Positions 63,992 through 64,000 of a DNA stretch of 64,000 bases are shown in pieces. Both the position numbers and the translations under genes were made by a program. This stretch comes from Lichenicoccus sp963693035. Its GTDB lineage: Bacteria > Pseudomonadota > Alphaproteobacteria > Acetobacterales > Acetobacteraceae. How positions within the stretch are numbered: position 1 is the stretch's first letter; each line of letters begins with the position of its first letter. The DNA lies in the NCBI GenBank assembly GCA_963693035.2, contig CAXMMQ010000006.1, positions 868,001 through 932,000 of the forward strand, in the 5' to 3' direction. Under the pieces are notes generated by a model. That model was not told the origin of the DNA, did not search any database, and saw only the letters and a list, made by a program, of their open reading frames with translations.

Positions 63992-64000
63992 CCCGCGGGG

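Overview
The window is GC-rich (C or G at most third codon positions), densely packed and free of insertion sequences. Gene content suggests an alphaproteobacterium, most likely of the Acetobacteraceae/Rhodospirillales type. The signs are a plant/alphaproteobacterial-type glutamate-cysteine ligase, VacJ/MlaA, an actinobacterial-style GT4 glycogen synthase, a Psp stress operon under a sigma-54 promoter, and palindromic intergenic elements that start on stop codons. This placement is inference from gene families, not a tree.

Layout. 1-8.6 kb: the edge-cut N-terminal part of a PAS/GAF sensor, the MlaA lipoprotein, an RhlE-type RNA helicase, an FAD/NAD(P)-binding oxidoreductase, YggT, tRNA-Ala(CGC), a cold-shock protein, and a decayed stretch with several interrupted frames. 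8.8-18.0 kb: the most distinctive region, a glycan-assembly cluster on the + strand. It holds a frameshifted GT4 glycosyltransferase, an 870-residue FkbH/SGNH-like/GT8 fusion, a CgeB-like glycosyltransferase, and an 1164-residue CgeB-GT4 fusion. The last three genes are linked by 4-bp ATGA overlaps. The two GT4 proteins share a C-terminal beta-rich module present in three copies.

18-29.7 kb: HpaI-type aldolase, FtsK, an EamA transporter with a very histidine-rich tail, exonuclease III, a secreted M61 peptidase with a PDZ domain, an SGNH-like/MBOAT O-acylation pair, and a small protein that resembles heme-oxygenase-like diiron oxidases. 29.9-35.1 kb: a membrane PAS-GGDEF-EAL protein broken by a one-base frameshift, a LysR regulator, a WrbA-type flavoprotein and a GlsB-like membrane protein. 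35.3-42.5 kb: a class V aminotransferase, an M29 aminopeptidase, and a sugar/polyol ABC importer operon with an SDR dehydrogenase.

42.7-49.6 kb: glycogen metabolism. pgm converges on a glgP-glgC-glgA operon, with a long palindromic repeat between them. 49.9-57.8 kb: a minus-strand run rsmE, gshA, a 5'-nucleotidase-family phosphoesterase, and an XdhD/YgfN-like molybdenum hydroxylase with its FAD subunit. 57.9-59.4 kb: ubiA and a coupled methyltransferase. 59.4-64 kb: an extended phage-shock operon, pspA-pspB-pspC plus a GIN-like repeat protein and a DUF2975 membrane protein. It diverges from the sigma-54 activator pspF and carries a near-consensus -24/-12 promoter in front of pspA.

Three single-base or single-codon lesions were found by comparing reading frames: a frameshift near 10641-10647, a frameshift near 30670, and an in-frame TAG at 8157-8159. 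These may be true pseudogenes or assembly errors, and raw reads would settle it.
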